The translations under genes were made by a program, and so were the position numbers. 64,000 nucleotides of DNA from Topomyia yanbarensis (taxonomy: Eukaryota > Arthropoda > Insecta > Diptera > Culicidae), in the NCBI RefSeq assembly GCF_030247195.1, contig NC_080671.1, forward strand, positions 5,422,501-5,486,500. Reading direction: 5' to 3'. This document shows, piece by piece, positions 10,701-21,700 of this stretch; within the stretch, counting starts at the first letter, position 1; the number at the start of each line of letters is the position of its first letter. The notes below the pieces were generated by a model. That model searched no databases. It was not told where the DNA came from and saw nothing but the letters and a program-made list of their open reading frames with translations.

Positions 10701-11902
10701 AAAATTAAATGCAGATTGCATCCAAATGCACAAGAAAGGTTTTCCATTTGAAGAACCATTTTTCAGCATCATCAACAGAGTTGTGGAGCAGGTGAGAAAT
10801 CTCTAAAAATCGGTAAATGTTCAAAACGAAGAAAAACAGTTTTTCTTCTGCACCGTTCGCTAAATCTTAAATGAAGATTAATCACTATATTTCCAACGAA
10901 GACAGATATTGGTAGAATGTAGGGAAAGATGGAAGCAAAAATCAAGGAAAAATTTATTTAAAGTACTTGGAAAAAAGTTATTCATTAAGTCTACCCAGGT
11001 AACCAATAAGCATGCAAAATGCGCCTTAACGGTTACCAAATCAGCATTTAAGTCTTTTTAAATGCTATGTAAAAGTTGCTTTTGGCAAAATATACGACTG
11101 CATTACTACTGAGCCATAAAAATGACAGTCAAGTACAAGTAAAAATTAAGTGGGACCGTAAAAGCATAAAAAAGCATTTAAGCATTTGCTTTAATATTGG
11201 AACAGTCGAACGACAATTTGGTTCCAGTACTCGAGTGTGAAGAGTTGCACTGTGTTTGACGTGAACCCCGACAGGTATTGCCGTTTTCGATATGTCTATC
11301 TTTAAAAATTGAATTTTTCAGCCATCCTTCTCCTTGTTTATTCCAGCGGGATTCGCCAAAACATTTCTTCCACTGAATATTAGGCAGCAAAGACAATTTC
11401 CAAAAACAAGAACTTGTTATAAAAAATAATTATGAAAAAAAGAGTTATGGACTTGATTCCACGTTTACCTTTAACTTACCAAACTCGTTAAATAACTCAT
11501 CTAATTCCATAAAGTTCCAATAAACTCATTGAATTGAAAAAAATGATCCATTTTTGTTCTTCAAATAAAAAAGATGGGTTGGTAATGTCTAGGACATAAC
11601 CGGAGTGTCGTGACTACTCGTTTGACTTGTAATTCAAATCGAATGATACTCAATGAAATATGTGGGAATGTTTCAAGTTAACCTTTATAATAATTATGGT
11701 GGCACTGAAAAGAACCTTTGTTGTTGGCGTCTACGTTGATGGAGGATTCGCTGGATTCTAAGCTCGTTGATACATTCATCCATGAAATGCACAAATTTCA
11801 TATTTTCTTGCTCTGAAATATCAATGTTAAAATCTGTCGAATCAACCATCGGAATCTTTTTTCTAGCGTACAGAAATGAATCACGCTTAGCGAAAAACTA
11901 GG
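10701..11902. other. Unassigned; one isolated MITE end
   Basis: At about 11579 the word GGTAATGTCTAGGACATAACC occurs singly. It resembles the TIR of the element at 11903-12268. Repeated AAGCATTTAAG words lie near 11165-11190. No gene seen. Confidence 0.4.
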
Positions 11903-12268
11903 GGCGGGTAATGTCCGGGACATAACCGCGATGATCATATTCTTAAAACTCTGCTTGTATCTCTTTTAAATGGCTATTTTTTACGCATTAAGTTCGATTC
12001 ACCGGGCTCAGCGAAATTTTCCTGAGGAACCCATTCGTTAATCTATTCAGTAAAACAATTTTATTACCGAGTTCTCCGTATTAAAAACAGGTCAATAAGC
12101 ATCTGTCAATATTCAATAAGAGTTAGTAGTTGCGGTAAATTTATGTCGATAAAAGTTAAGGAATGCACGTTTTAGTCAAGATCTTTTAAGGTTATACAGA
12201 AAACTTTCACACAAAATAATTGTCCTACGTCAACACCTTGGTCATGTTCCGGACACTACATACCCCTA
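11903..12268. mobile_element. MITE with TGTCCGGGACA-type ends
   Basis: The left end reads GGGTAATGTCCGGGACATAACC. The right end, read as reverse complement, is GGGGTATGTAGTGTCCGGAACATG. Both contain the internal TGTCC/GGACA palindrome. The roughly 365 bp between them has no coding capacity. A single end of the same kind sits at about 11579. The superfamily is not clear because no target duplication is obvious. Confidence 0.5.
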
Positions 12269-12584
12269 ACTTTTCTCATTTCTTTCAAAGTTTCAATTTT
12301 AAACACAAATATCATTTCATATAATGATTTCAACAAGCAGACAATGTTCTTGTATGACAGGTGGGAGTGTTTTGGAGCGGTTTTAGTGGAGGTAACAACT
12401 TAAAATCGTGTATTGGATATTTTACAGTGATTCCCCTTAACCCCGTGAAACCAGGTATTATATGATAACTAAAAATATGAAATTGTTCTATAAATTGCAA
12501 AGTTATTGCCGTGTCAATGTATGTAAAACTGACATCATAAAGCACAGGTTTATTCCATTTAAAATGATATAAAAAAATTGGGTA
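12269..12584. other. Unassigned sequence
   Basis: No recognisable feature. A 118-codon minus ORF spanning 12330-12686 has no domain and crosses into the repeat. Confidence 0.4.
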
Positions 12585-13062
12585 CAGATTCATATAGATT
12601 TGATGTGATGTGATTTGATATATAGCCACCAAGGTTTTTCCAGTGTATGCGGGTAGACTTATCGTAGCTCCGAAATAGTTTATCATTTAACCTTCATATT
12701 ACTGTTGTTACTGAAGAGGGAACAAAAGGGGTTTGGGCGAACCCGTAAGCAGAGACACTTACGCGCATTCCGCGGGATGGAAAGGTCCTCTTCCAACAAT
12801 AATATCCAGCCAAAGGGTAAAAAATTTTGCTATACGTGCTTGAACCCACCTGAAGGTTTGTTTGGAGAACGGTGCGTCAAACTCCTATCGGACCTTCTGA
12901 AGTTTCCTTCAAGTGACTCAGACTGGCTACCCACGTTCCTTCGGCAAGTCCTCAATTTGTATGATACCCTGATGCTCCCATCCCCTATGCGACTTCTTTT
13001 GTTTTGTAATATAAATATATCATATAATAGAATATAATGCAGTACAAAATGATATAACGAAC
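12585..13062 (+). repeat. Complex repeat C, copy 1 (left inverted arm)
   Basis: Copy 1 of a degenerate repeat family. It starts with GGGTACAGATTCATATAGAT, which recurs at about 18136, and includes TGATACCCTGATGCTCC at about 12960, which recurs at about 18570. From 12604 to about 12995 it matches the reverse complement of 20905-21690 in long blocks, such as ATGCGGGTAGACTTA, TAAGCAGA.ACACTTAC.CG and GGCTACCCACGTTCCTTC. It ends in the pentanucleotide array. The 110-codon ORF at 12705-13037 has no known domain. Confidence 0.7.
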
Positions 13063-13262
13063 ATATAATATAATATAATATAATATAATATAATATAATA
13101 TAATATAATATAATATAATATAATATAATATAATATAATATAATATAATATAATATAATATAATATAATATAATATAATATAATATAATATAATATAATA
13201 TAATATAATATAATATAATATAATATAATATAATATAATATAATATAATATAATATAATATA
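13063..13262 (+). repeat. (AATAT)40 pentanucleotide array
   Basis: About 40 uninterrupted 5-bp units (TAATA/AATAT phase). The array is perfect over nearly its whole length. The long Tyr/Ile-rich ORFs across it are artefacts of the repeat. Its flanks belong to complex repeat C. Confidence 0.95.
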
Positions 13263-13650
13263 GTACAATAAAATGAATATATTGACTGTGAAAACAACAT
13301 ACAGTGTAGTATATACTTAAAAAATGGTAATAATGAATGTTTTGAGTGGATGTCTTCTGCCTGAAAAACGCTAAGTGATTAATCTAATCCAAATAATGTA
13401 TACGTAACAAATATAATTAAATGAAATATGTAGTGTATATAATATGTATACCTGAAATTATACTGATTGTGGTACGAAAATAAAGTGCAGTAACATACAG
13501 TATGAGTTTAATGGATATAACACATACAACAAGCGAACGTATAAAACTGAAAATGAGTAAATAATATAATGCCTACAATAAATTTATGAAACGTCTATGA
13601 AATTGGCCTATAAACATAATAATTATGATATTCAATCTCCATTGTATTGA
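13263..13650. repeat. A+T-rich tail of complex repeat C
   Basis: Extremely A+T-rich sequence of short words (ATAATG, GTATAC, GAATGT). It resembles 16329-16885, 18601-19130 and the reverse complement of about 20280-20880. Before the hAT MITE and the TTCAGC element inserted, it was probably continuous with 16329 onward. Confidence 0.5.
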
Positions 13651-14336
13651 ATGTACACTAGACCTCTCCACATTTTGAAAAGGTTTTGAAACATACATGG
13701 GTCAGCTCAAATTTTTGTTCTAGGTGTGAATTTAAGAACTTTCGCCAAAAATGGCTTAATTTGGGCATGATTTAGAAGTGTCTCCAATCAAAAATCGTGT
13801 TTTTGCTATGTTTCCATAGTAACATCACTTACACTCTGAATTAATAGGCTCAACTTGCCCACATATCATCAAAGGTTGTTCCTTACACATATCTTAACAT
13901 GTTTTAACAGGTGAACAAAGCTCTAATCGCAATAGAAAATTTGTTAACTGGATTTTTATATAGAGAAGAATACCAAAACCAAGAAGAAATACTACTAATT
14001 TTCCTTGGTTTTGATATACTTTTCTATATGAAAATCCTGTTAACAAATTTTCTACTGCGATTAGAGCTAGGTTCACCTGTTAAAACATATTAAGATATGT
14101 GTAAGGAACAACCTTTGATGATATGTGGGCATGTAGGGCCTATTAAATCAGAGTGTAAGTGATGTTACTATGGAAACATAGTAAAAACACGATTTTTGAT
14201 TGGAGACACCTCTAAATCATGTCCAAATGAGGCCATTTTGGGCGAAAGTTCTTAAATTCGCACCTAGAACAAAAATTTCAGCTGACCCATGTATATTTCA
14301 AAACTTTTTCAAAATGTGGAGAGGTCTAATGTACAC
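13651..14336. mobile_element. Palindromic hAT-type MITE with 8-bp TSD
   Basis: The element 13659-14328 (670 bp) is bounded by the 8-bp direct repeat ATGTACAC at 13651-13658 and 14329-14336. Its ends are TAGACCTCTCCACATTTTG and the reverse complement. The whole element folds on itself, with two arms of roughly 320 bp that are almost perfect reverse complements around a small loop near 13990. An 8-bp duplication of the form nTnnnnAn is typical of hAT insertion. It carries no gene; the two similar 60-codon ORFs are mirror images produced by the palindrome. Near-perfect arms mean it is young or maintained by gene conversion. Confidence 0.85.
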
Positions 14337-14949
14337 GGATACACCTTTATAATGCGTTAAAATAATGTAGCAATTATATGTGGACATTTCTGCGTATATT
14401 TAATTTAAAGTACTATGGTTGCAAGGAACAATTTCTGCTGAAAAAACGTATATGCAAGATATTTTAATCAGCTTATGCTGATTATCTGCGTTTTAAAATA
14501 TTCAAGCTACTGCTCTTCAATGCTTAACCAGTTGAAATTGGAGAATTTATTCAGCATTTGCTGATTAGTGCTGTTGTAACAGCGTTTCTTCAGTCGCAGT
14601 TCTGTGTGGCTCATAACATTAGTTCTACTGTTTCTGATTAAGTAAGCTGAAAACAGGCTTTTTCCACACGCAAACAAAACTTGTTCAGTACCTTGTTCAG
14701 CTTTTACAAGGAGTTGCTGATTAAATCAGTTTAAGCTGCAATTATTTAGTAATTGTTCAGCTTGTTGTAAAGCGCTTGAAAAGCTAATGGTAAAAATATT
14801 TTTTTCACCAACAATTGTCGGCATTTTTTTCAATTAATTTAATCTTCTTTCCATTCGTAATTACTGGTTAACGGAGCTTAGGCCCCCAAAGTCAATCAGC
14901 ACCACAAAACCTTACCTTCCAAGATGAAATTTTGCGAATCCATTTCCTT

Positions 14950-15024
14950 TTTCCAGCATTTGGATTCGAACCCAGGTACATTGTGTTACTACATTCGTCG
15001 CTCTTCCATCTAAGCCATATCGCC
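14950..15024 (-). repeat. tRNA-like block (SINE head or tRNA pseudogene)
   Basis: The minus strand reads an A box TGGCTTAGATGG (15017-15006) and a perfect B box GGTTCGAATCC (14972-14962). They are 34 nt apart, the normal spacing of an internal Pol III promoter. The whole unit is about 75 nt, tRNA length. The acceptor stem does not pair well and no CCA-type end is present, so this is a degenerate tRNA or a SINE head, not a working tRNA gene. Confidence 0.6.
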
Positions 15025-15638
15025 TTTCTACTAGCACATGAAAAATTGGTCATCATACCAATCAAGTAAGTATTCATATAATCATATATTAATAGCTGAA
15101 TTGCGGCAACATTGATATTTTTAATCAGCGTTGTGTTAATGGCAGTTCTAAACCGGCGCTGCTCAACTGCTTTATAAGAGCCTCAAATACGTATATTCAA
15201 ACAGGGGGTGCAACCTTACACCTCGGATGGTAACGTCATTTATCTCGATAATTTTTTTCATCACAACGGAGCATTTTTTTCAAAACCTCGAATCATTTGG
15301 CATTAAAAGTCGTGATTTTATTCATCTACAGTGCTGCTGAAAGTTTTTTTATTTCGAACAGCTGCTGAAAGTTAATAAAATGAGCCAGTTATATCCACGA
15401 TAAGGTAAGTGGATTGTTCTCAAAAATTTATGAATTTGCAGCCCAAATCGGATTTTGAATTAAGCATATAACAAAACGCAGTGCATGTTGGTTACTGGAG
15501 TTACAGGTGCTGCAAACTATGTTTGTTCAGCGACTGTGATCTGTGGTAAGTTGACATCATTTGCATGATAACACTTTTACAGTTCAGGTTCACTCATACT
15601 GGTCCTGAAACAAGACTGCGAATCTACTCAGTAAGTTC

Positions 15639-15778
15639 AGCCGAAAATGAGGCTGTTGGCCGGTTCTAGTTAGTATTCCGGTTCCGGTAATGAACGATTC
15701 TAATTAGAATCATCGGTTGTGTCACAGGTGTCGGAATACTAACTGGAATCAGCTAGAATTCTGGCTCATTGTCCGGCT
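15639..15778. mobile_element. 140-bp fold-back MITE
   Basis: The left end AGCCGAAAATGAGGCTG and the right end (reverse complement AGCCGGACAATGAGCCAG) are inverted. The internal words CTAGTTAGTATTCCGG and CGGAATACTAACTGG extend the stem. It sits inside the TTCAGC-rich element, so it is younger than it. Confidence 0.6.
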
Positions 15779-16328
15779 GAGCTATACGGGGTAGAATTCC
15801 TTTTACAAAAACATCAAGCGATTTTTCGATTTTTAATACGAGCCAGAGTATCGCTGGCAATGTTTACAAAGTGCATATGACAATTTTCAGCATGTTATTC
15901 AGCACATATCAATTGAACAGAAGTAATCAGTTCTGCTGAATGCAGTTTAATTCAGTATGTAGTTCAGAAAAAATAGCATGCTGAACAGTATATTTTTGAT
16001 TGATTGGACTAACATTTTTTCAGAGTCTTCTCAGCAATTTAATAGCATTTGTATTGAGGTACCTAAAGCAGGTAGAAAAACGTTTATTCAGCATATTGTT
16101 CAGGTATAACATACAATTTGAATAGCCGTGCTACAACTAGCCATAGGCACGTTTATTTTACCGATATTTCAACACATTTAATGATTTTGAATAACAGTGT
16201 TTTAATTTACTGATAAAACTAGTGTTCATAACATAGTTCAGCAATACTGTTTATTCAGCATAGGTTGCTTTTATTAGGCATTTATTCAGTAAATAGTCTT
16301 ACAGTTGTTTCCAAATTGTTTCTTGGGA

Positions 16329-16885
16329 TATGTAATAGAATAAATATAATAAATGTAACGAAAATAATATAAAAATAATTTAATAAGTATTTGATAAATT
16401 TGGATACTTTTAAGGCAATTTAAAAAGGTGTTGTATATAACGGCAATAATGAGAATAAGGCATTGAACTAAATTAATAAACAAATATACTGAATATAATA
16501 TGCAAATTCATGAGGCACAAAAATGTAAAATGTTTACATTACAATTGTTCGGTACAGTTAATCAAATTAATGTAATAAATATAAGGAACGTAAAATATAT
16601 ACAGTTATATTAGGTATATAATAAAATATTATAAATAGCATAATGTGCATATTCATTCTGCTTTATTGTATGTTTGCTAATAGATTGTGAATCATTATTT
16701 ACTACCAAATATACCACTATAAATTAAACGGGATTATTAGTAATATTCTGCATAGGATGTAATATATTGATTGTAATATTCATAATGCATATAATGAATG
16801 TGACGACTGCAGTACATATAAAGCATGTAGTGATATGTTATAATTAATTCATAATATAATATATATTATATATAATTTATTATAA
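16329..16885. repeat. A+T-rich tail of complex repeat C, continued
   Basis: Short A+T-rich words like those of 13263-13650. Includes ATAATGAATGTGACGACTGC, which resembles the reverse complement of about 20305-20330. Confidence 0.45.
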
Positions 16886-18135
16886 ACTCCTCGCGGTGTT
16901 TCACATGCTCAAAATGCCAAATTTATTAGAAACTACTGCATAAACTTCAGAGGCAGTTAAATTATGTAGCGCTACGCCATCCGATTCGACAGAACAGCTG
17001 CAAGACAAACCGCACACGTAGAGATATTTACGCACACTACTTCGGCTTACCAAGCCGAACTGTCCTCCGCCGATCACTACGCGACTCAAATACTTTCCAC
17101 AAATTTCCCTTAACATATCGAAAGACTATGTTTTTTGCTAGTATATTATACAAGGAGTTAAGATGGAAATGTTGAAATGGCCAATCAATGAACAGAGAAG
17201 AAAGCAAACAAAGAGAATCTCTCAACGCCAACCTAGACCTAATGAAAATTTATCCCTGAAATCACGTAAAACAGCCACTAAAATATCCATGGTCACATCT
17301 GTAAATCGCTCTCGGAAAAATAATCGTCGCACTAACACACTATGTTGAGACATAATGCATCTTTGTATGAAAAGACCACAGCAATTTCCTCAGCAGCACT
17401 CGTCAAACAGGCCGTAAAACCCCTCCAACAACAAACCTACATGATTCGCATCATACCGAATGAACCGAGAGATGGGCCTCCTTCGCAGTTCAAGAAAAGA
17501 CCACTATAAACCTACTTACATGCTCCACCGGAATACCCTTACGTTCACCTGTGTAAATGGCTAACCCTATTTAAAAAGTCAATGCAAGGGTATTCACACA
17601 TATGGACAATTACAGTCATGTCTCTCAATACCCACACGGGAAAGTGAGAAATACGATACTCAAACACAGTATGCTGAAAAGAACAAAACGATATAATGGT
17701 AAATCAGATTGAAATCACCCGTTTGAATTTTGATCTCAGCAGCCTGGATTCTCTCCTCACTCCGCTTCAACGCTCCGCAAACCACACACACCAAGCATGT
17801 GGTATTAGCACATTTTGAATTTTTTTCTTCACTACCACTGCCATACAGACTATTTGTACATACATACATCACTAGGTATTATTGATTTTTTTTCATATTT
17901 TTAGACCGCTTAGTGCAGTTTTACGGTAATTTCAATGATCCGGCATCACACTTATAACACTATCTTCTAAATTCACACCTTAGCTTGATATTGGATTGAT
18001 TTTTAATTGCCAAATATTCACAAAAAGCTCTCAGTTTATACACTGCAGCAGCACGCCATTCAAGCCAAGCAACTTAACTACGCCCGAGAAGCAGAAACGA
18101 AAATTGCGTCCGATGCCTTCGGCTCTCCAATCCGA
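16886..18135. other. Unassigned block with similar ends
   Basis: The two ends (16900-17060 and 18005-18130) share words such as TGCCAAATATT/TGCCAAATTT, a CTACGCC block and TTCGGCT..CCAA.CCGAACTG. They look like a degenerate direct repeat about 1.1 kb apart. The interior encodes nothing recognisable; the 70- and 71-codon minus ORFs have no domain. Confidence 0.35.
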
Positions 18136-18600
18136 ACTGGGTACAGATTCATATAGATTTGACTGAAAATGTGTCTTAGAACTGAGTTCGAAATCGGGGT
18201 CAATATGACCCGCTAACACCTTATTGATGATGATGATGATGATGGTATAGGAATGGTATACTCCAGTGGCTGCAGATGCTTTTAACGGTAAGGATAAACT
18301 CATGTTATCAAACGACATTCACATTATCGCTGTATAAAGGGCCAAAAAGGAGTGGATTCATAAACGGAGTCATTTATGCGTAATACACAGGGACAGAGAA
18401 TCTCCTTCACCAATACATGTTAAGGCACTGCCTGATGGTTTACCGCTTGACAGATAAGAACATTAACATCAACAGCATGATACCGAAGAATTATACAATC
18501 AATGGCAATATTCTTATTTTGTGACTAGAAACTGGCGACCCACGACATCTAGCCCAAGTTGCAACTTGAATGATACCCTGATGCTCCCTCCCCACCCAAT
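18136..18600 (+). repeat. Complex repeat C, copy 2
   Basis: Starts with GGGTACAGATTCATATAGAT as copy 1 does. It ends with GATACCCTGATGCTCC at about 18570 in the same order and orientation, 434 bp from its start (370 bp in copy 1). A short GAT triplet run lies at about 18223-18245. Strongly diverged in between. Confidence 0.55.
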
Positions 18601-19130
18601 GGTATTTATTTTTATATAAAGCAATGTATAATGTTAGAATTATAATAAATATAATAATTATAATAAATCTAAAAATATAGTGAACATCATAGGTTCATAT
18701 CTAAAATAAGAGAACTTCCAATAATACGATATAGACGTCTATCATAAATTATGCAACTAATTCAATGAAATATAATAATTGTAATGGCAATAATGATAAT
18801 GCGTATAGAAAATATATTGCATGTAACGCATATAATAAGCAACTGCATGAAACACAATTTTACATTGACATGGAAAGATTATATTACAATTAATAAATAT
18901 TATTTATTTAAAATATAATAAATATCGTGCAAATAACGCACCATGCGGCTGTGCACGAAAAAATATAACAATAATCAATAATATGTATCTACATATCACT
19001 CAAACATATGTTGCAATTATATATTACATGACCTGTTAACACCTTATTCGTTACAAAAAGTTAACACTTAAAGAAAGTTAAGAGAATAGAATATAAATTA
19101 TGAATAGGAGGAACCGATAGCAATGCCCAC
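18601..19130. repeat. A+T-rich tail of complex repeat C, copy 2
   Basis: ATAATA/TAAT-rich low-complexity sequence following the CCCTGATGCTCC module, as in copy 1, but without a perfect pentanucleotide array. Confidence 0.45.
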
Positions 19131-19867
19131 TACGCTACCGCACCTAATTAAAATTTATAAGTAGTAAAATAATTATATTTTCGCATATGAGAATCTCAGA
19201 TATTAAAATAAATATTTTCTACCATCATTTAATCCGTTGTTTCAATTTATATTCAAAGCTCATTGTCTTATATAAAAACAGGTTTCACAATATGTCAGCT
19301 TTGTTTACAATCTTTGCCGAAAAGTTCAGTATTAATGTATCGTTTCAAATAACACAACAACTGAGTCATTGAATAGTGGTATTCAAATTCGTAAGACTTT
19401 TTCTTAGTTCGACGGTCGAAACATGTGCTGAAGATGTGTGCGTTGTCTGATGCAAAACAATCTAAAAAAGGGGCTGGGGAGTACACAACCCTCCCCACTC
19501 TTCTTTTCATTTTCTGACTACGTCTATGTTCAGGAATCAGGAATCAGTAGCGTCTGGTTCAAATGGCACGTTCCCCATGTTGATCGGAGATGTGTGCCTT
19601 ACGTCTATGTTATTCAGTAATAAACATTAGATCATATGCTTTTGAATCGAGGAGTAGCGGAAAATCTAAGGACCAGATTCATGGAATCCTTTTTACTCGA
19701 TATATTTCAGGGAATTCATTATATTCATCATTTTAGTATTTTTATTGAACCTAATATATTCATCATATATAATTATTTCTTTTATATACTACTTTTTTGC
19801 CAATATGGGTTCGGCTGAGACAGCCTTTAGCAGTGGCCGTTTTTATCTTCGCTCCCGGTTTATATGG
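19131..19867. other. Unassigned sequence
   Basis: Several 60-70-codon ORFs without domains. Nothing recognised. Confidence 0.4.
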
Positions 19868-20107
19868 TATTATATTATATTATATTATATTATATTATAT
19901 TATATTATATTATATTATATTATATTATATTATATTATATTATATTATATTATATTATATTATATTATATTATATTATATTATATTATATTATATTATAT
20001 TATATTATATTATATTATATTATATTATATTATATTATATTATATTATATTATATTATATTATATTATATTATATTATATTATATTATATTATATTATAT
20101 TATATTA
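19868..20107 (-). repeat. (ATATT)48 pentanucleotide array
   Basis: About 48 uninterrupted units of ATATT, the reverse complement of the unit at 13063-13262. The two arrays lie in opposite orientation, 6.6 kb apart, on the same inverted complex. The long Tyr/Ile/Leu ORFs are artefacts. Confidence 0.95.
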
Positions 20108-20904
20108 CACTGTTCAGTATTTTCTTTATATGTATTATAGCCTTGTTTTCTTTCGTGATATTAACCTTATTTAAATGGCTGTAATAGTCAGAATTCCACC
20201 ATGGAAATGCCTTCAACGATTAGTACCAGCCCTTTTCCATCCGCACACGTTACAATGGTTATAGTTGCTACACAAAATTCGTAATACTCATTACATTTAT
20301 TACAGTCGTGGTATATATTCATTATAATTATCATATTTAAACTATTTTCCAAATTCATATTCATAAAGGTGATTTTATATCGTCATGTACATTGCTTTTA
20401 ATATATTCCTACATCCATTGCAGTAAAATTCTTACGTGTTTTTAGAGAAGACCGGTAAGCGTACTGGCGGGATTCGCCTTGGGAGGAATTCCGGACGCAC
20501 AGTAAATCGCTGAGACAGGAGGCTAGCATTTTATGAAAGAGCAAAGCTTTCTCTTTCGTCTACTGCTGTGATCTTCAATCGGCGAGTAATAGTTTGTCCG
20601 TTTACGTTTAGCGTGTTATGCTGAGCGAATAGATTAAATTAGCACTTATCCATTTTTCCACATATAATTTTATAACTTCCGATGTACCCAACTTGTTCAT
20701 TATATGCCTTGTACATTTTTTTTATCATATTTATGCATTTATAATATTCATTATTTTAATTAAGTTGCATTATTTACAGGTTTTATTATTTATTTAAATT
20801 AGGTATGAACACAATATCCACAATAAACTTATCGATATTCGTTTACTATGCTATATTATATCATATATGATAAATTTTATGCACTATATAACATTGAAAA
20901 CTGG
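20108..20904. other. A+T-rich sequence with MITE remnant
   Basis: About 20500-20605 resembles the right half of the MITE at 22947-23061 (TTTCTCTTT.GT, TACTGC, GGCGAGTAA..GTTTGTCCG). The rest resembles, in reverse complement, the A+T-rich tails of complex repeat C. Confidence 0.45.
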
Positions 20905-21700
20905 GAGAGGCTGGGAGCACCAGGGTATCATATAAATTGAAGACTGGATGAAGGAACGTGGGTAGCCAGCCTAAGTCACTTGAAGAAAACTTGTTTTCTT
21001 CAAAAGGTCTGATATGAGTTTGAAGCACCCTTCTCAAAACAAACCATCAGGTAGGTAAAGCAGGTATAGCGAACTTTTTTATACTCAGTTGCGTTTCGGC
21101 TTCGCCTCATCAGAAACCGACACTAACACATTGTCGGAATAGATTAGCGCCGGATTGACGGAAATCCTTTAAAACTAAAACACACTTTGTGTTTCAATCG
21201 AACGACTGATCAAACGTGATGCCCGTTCGAGCAGAAGTTCTGTTTATGCCGATGAGACACAGTGAAGCCGAAACTTGTCTTGGCTTAGCAGGCCTATGCG
21301 AAAGCACTATGCTATATTTCACCCTAAGGAGGAAAATTTGGTAAAAACCAAAATTTCTCACAAGGGTGAAAATTTGTTGGTAAAACCAGTCTTTGTACTT
21401 GAGGGCACAAATACTTATCCTTATCCTTATACCTCCTTAGGGTGAAATATAGCATAGTGAATTTTTTTATCTTTTGACTGGAGTATTATTGCTGGAAGGC
21501 GCTCTTTCGTACCAGCGATGTGCGTGTAAGTGCTTCTGCTTACGGACACAACCAAACCTTTTGATTCCCCTTCATTAATAATAATGCGAAGGTTTTACGT
21601 TAAACTATTTCGGGGCTACCGTAAGTCTACCCGCATCCATTGGAAAAACCTTGAGCTGATGGTGGCTTAATATCACATCACATCACGTCTATGCTTTTCA
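20905..21700 (-). repeat. Complex repeat C, copy 3 (right inverted arm)
   Basis: Read on the minus strand it matches 12604-12995 in order: GATGTGATGTGAT, CCACC..CAAGGTTTTTCCA, ATGCGGGTAGACTTA, GCCCCGAAATAGTTTA, then ACCTGATGG, GGCTGGCTACCCACGTTCCTTC and ATGATACCCTGGTGCTCCC. The arm is interrupted by about 390 bp of inserted sequence (21070-21460). The pair 12604-12995 and 20905-21690 forms a long imperfect inverted repeat with an 8-kb interior. Confidence 0.7.
21070..21460. mobile_element. Insertion in repeat C with 28-bp perfect inverted ends
   Basis: This stretch is absent from copy 1 of repeat C, so it is an insertion. Its distal part (21305-21459) is bounded by a perfect 28-bp inverted repeat starting CACTATGCTATATTTCACCC. 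The proximal part contains a second, looser inversion around GTTTCGGCTTC and GAAGCCGAAAC. Whether this is one element or two nested ones is unclear. No target duplication was confirmed. Confidence 0.55.

Larger units (their letters stand above)
14420..16327. mobile_element. TTCAGC-rich TIR transposon, copy A
   Basis: Left end about GCAAGGAACAATTT; right end, as reverse complement, CCCAAGAAACAATTT. Both subterminal regions (14450-14790 and 15890-16290) are packed with TTCAGC/GCTGAA words, like the transposase-binding repeats seen in several DNA transposon superfamilies. The right end (TAGTCTTA.AGTT...TTGGGA) aligns with the right end of copy B at 41185-41217. No target duplication and no transposase are visible. 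It is interrupted by a MITE (15639-15778) and carries a tRNA-like block (14950-15024). Confidence 0.6.

Noticed and set aside
12705..13037. 110-codon ORF with CYTC motif
   Set aside because: Lies in degenerate repeat C; the matching copies are not open in the same frame.
12830..13300. Long Tyr/Ile/Leu ORFs across the pentanucleotide arrays (also 19745-20184)
   Set aside because: Open frames are forced by a 5-bp repeat lacking stops in several frames; no start context or domain.
13894..14093. Two similar 60-codon ORFs on opposite strands
   Set aside because: They are mirror images produced by the palindromic MITE.
14950..15024. Functional tRNA gene
   Set aside because: Both Pol III boxes are present with correct spacing, but the acceptor and anticodon stems do not pair convincingly.
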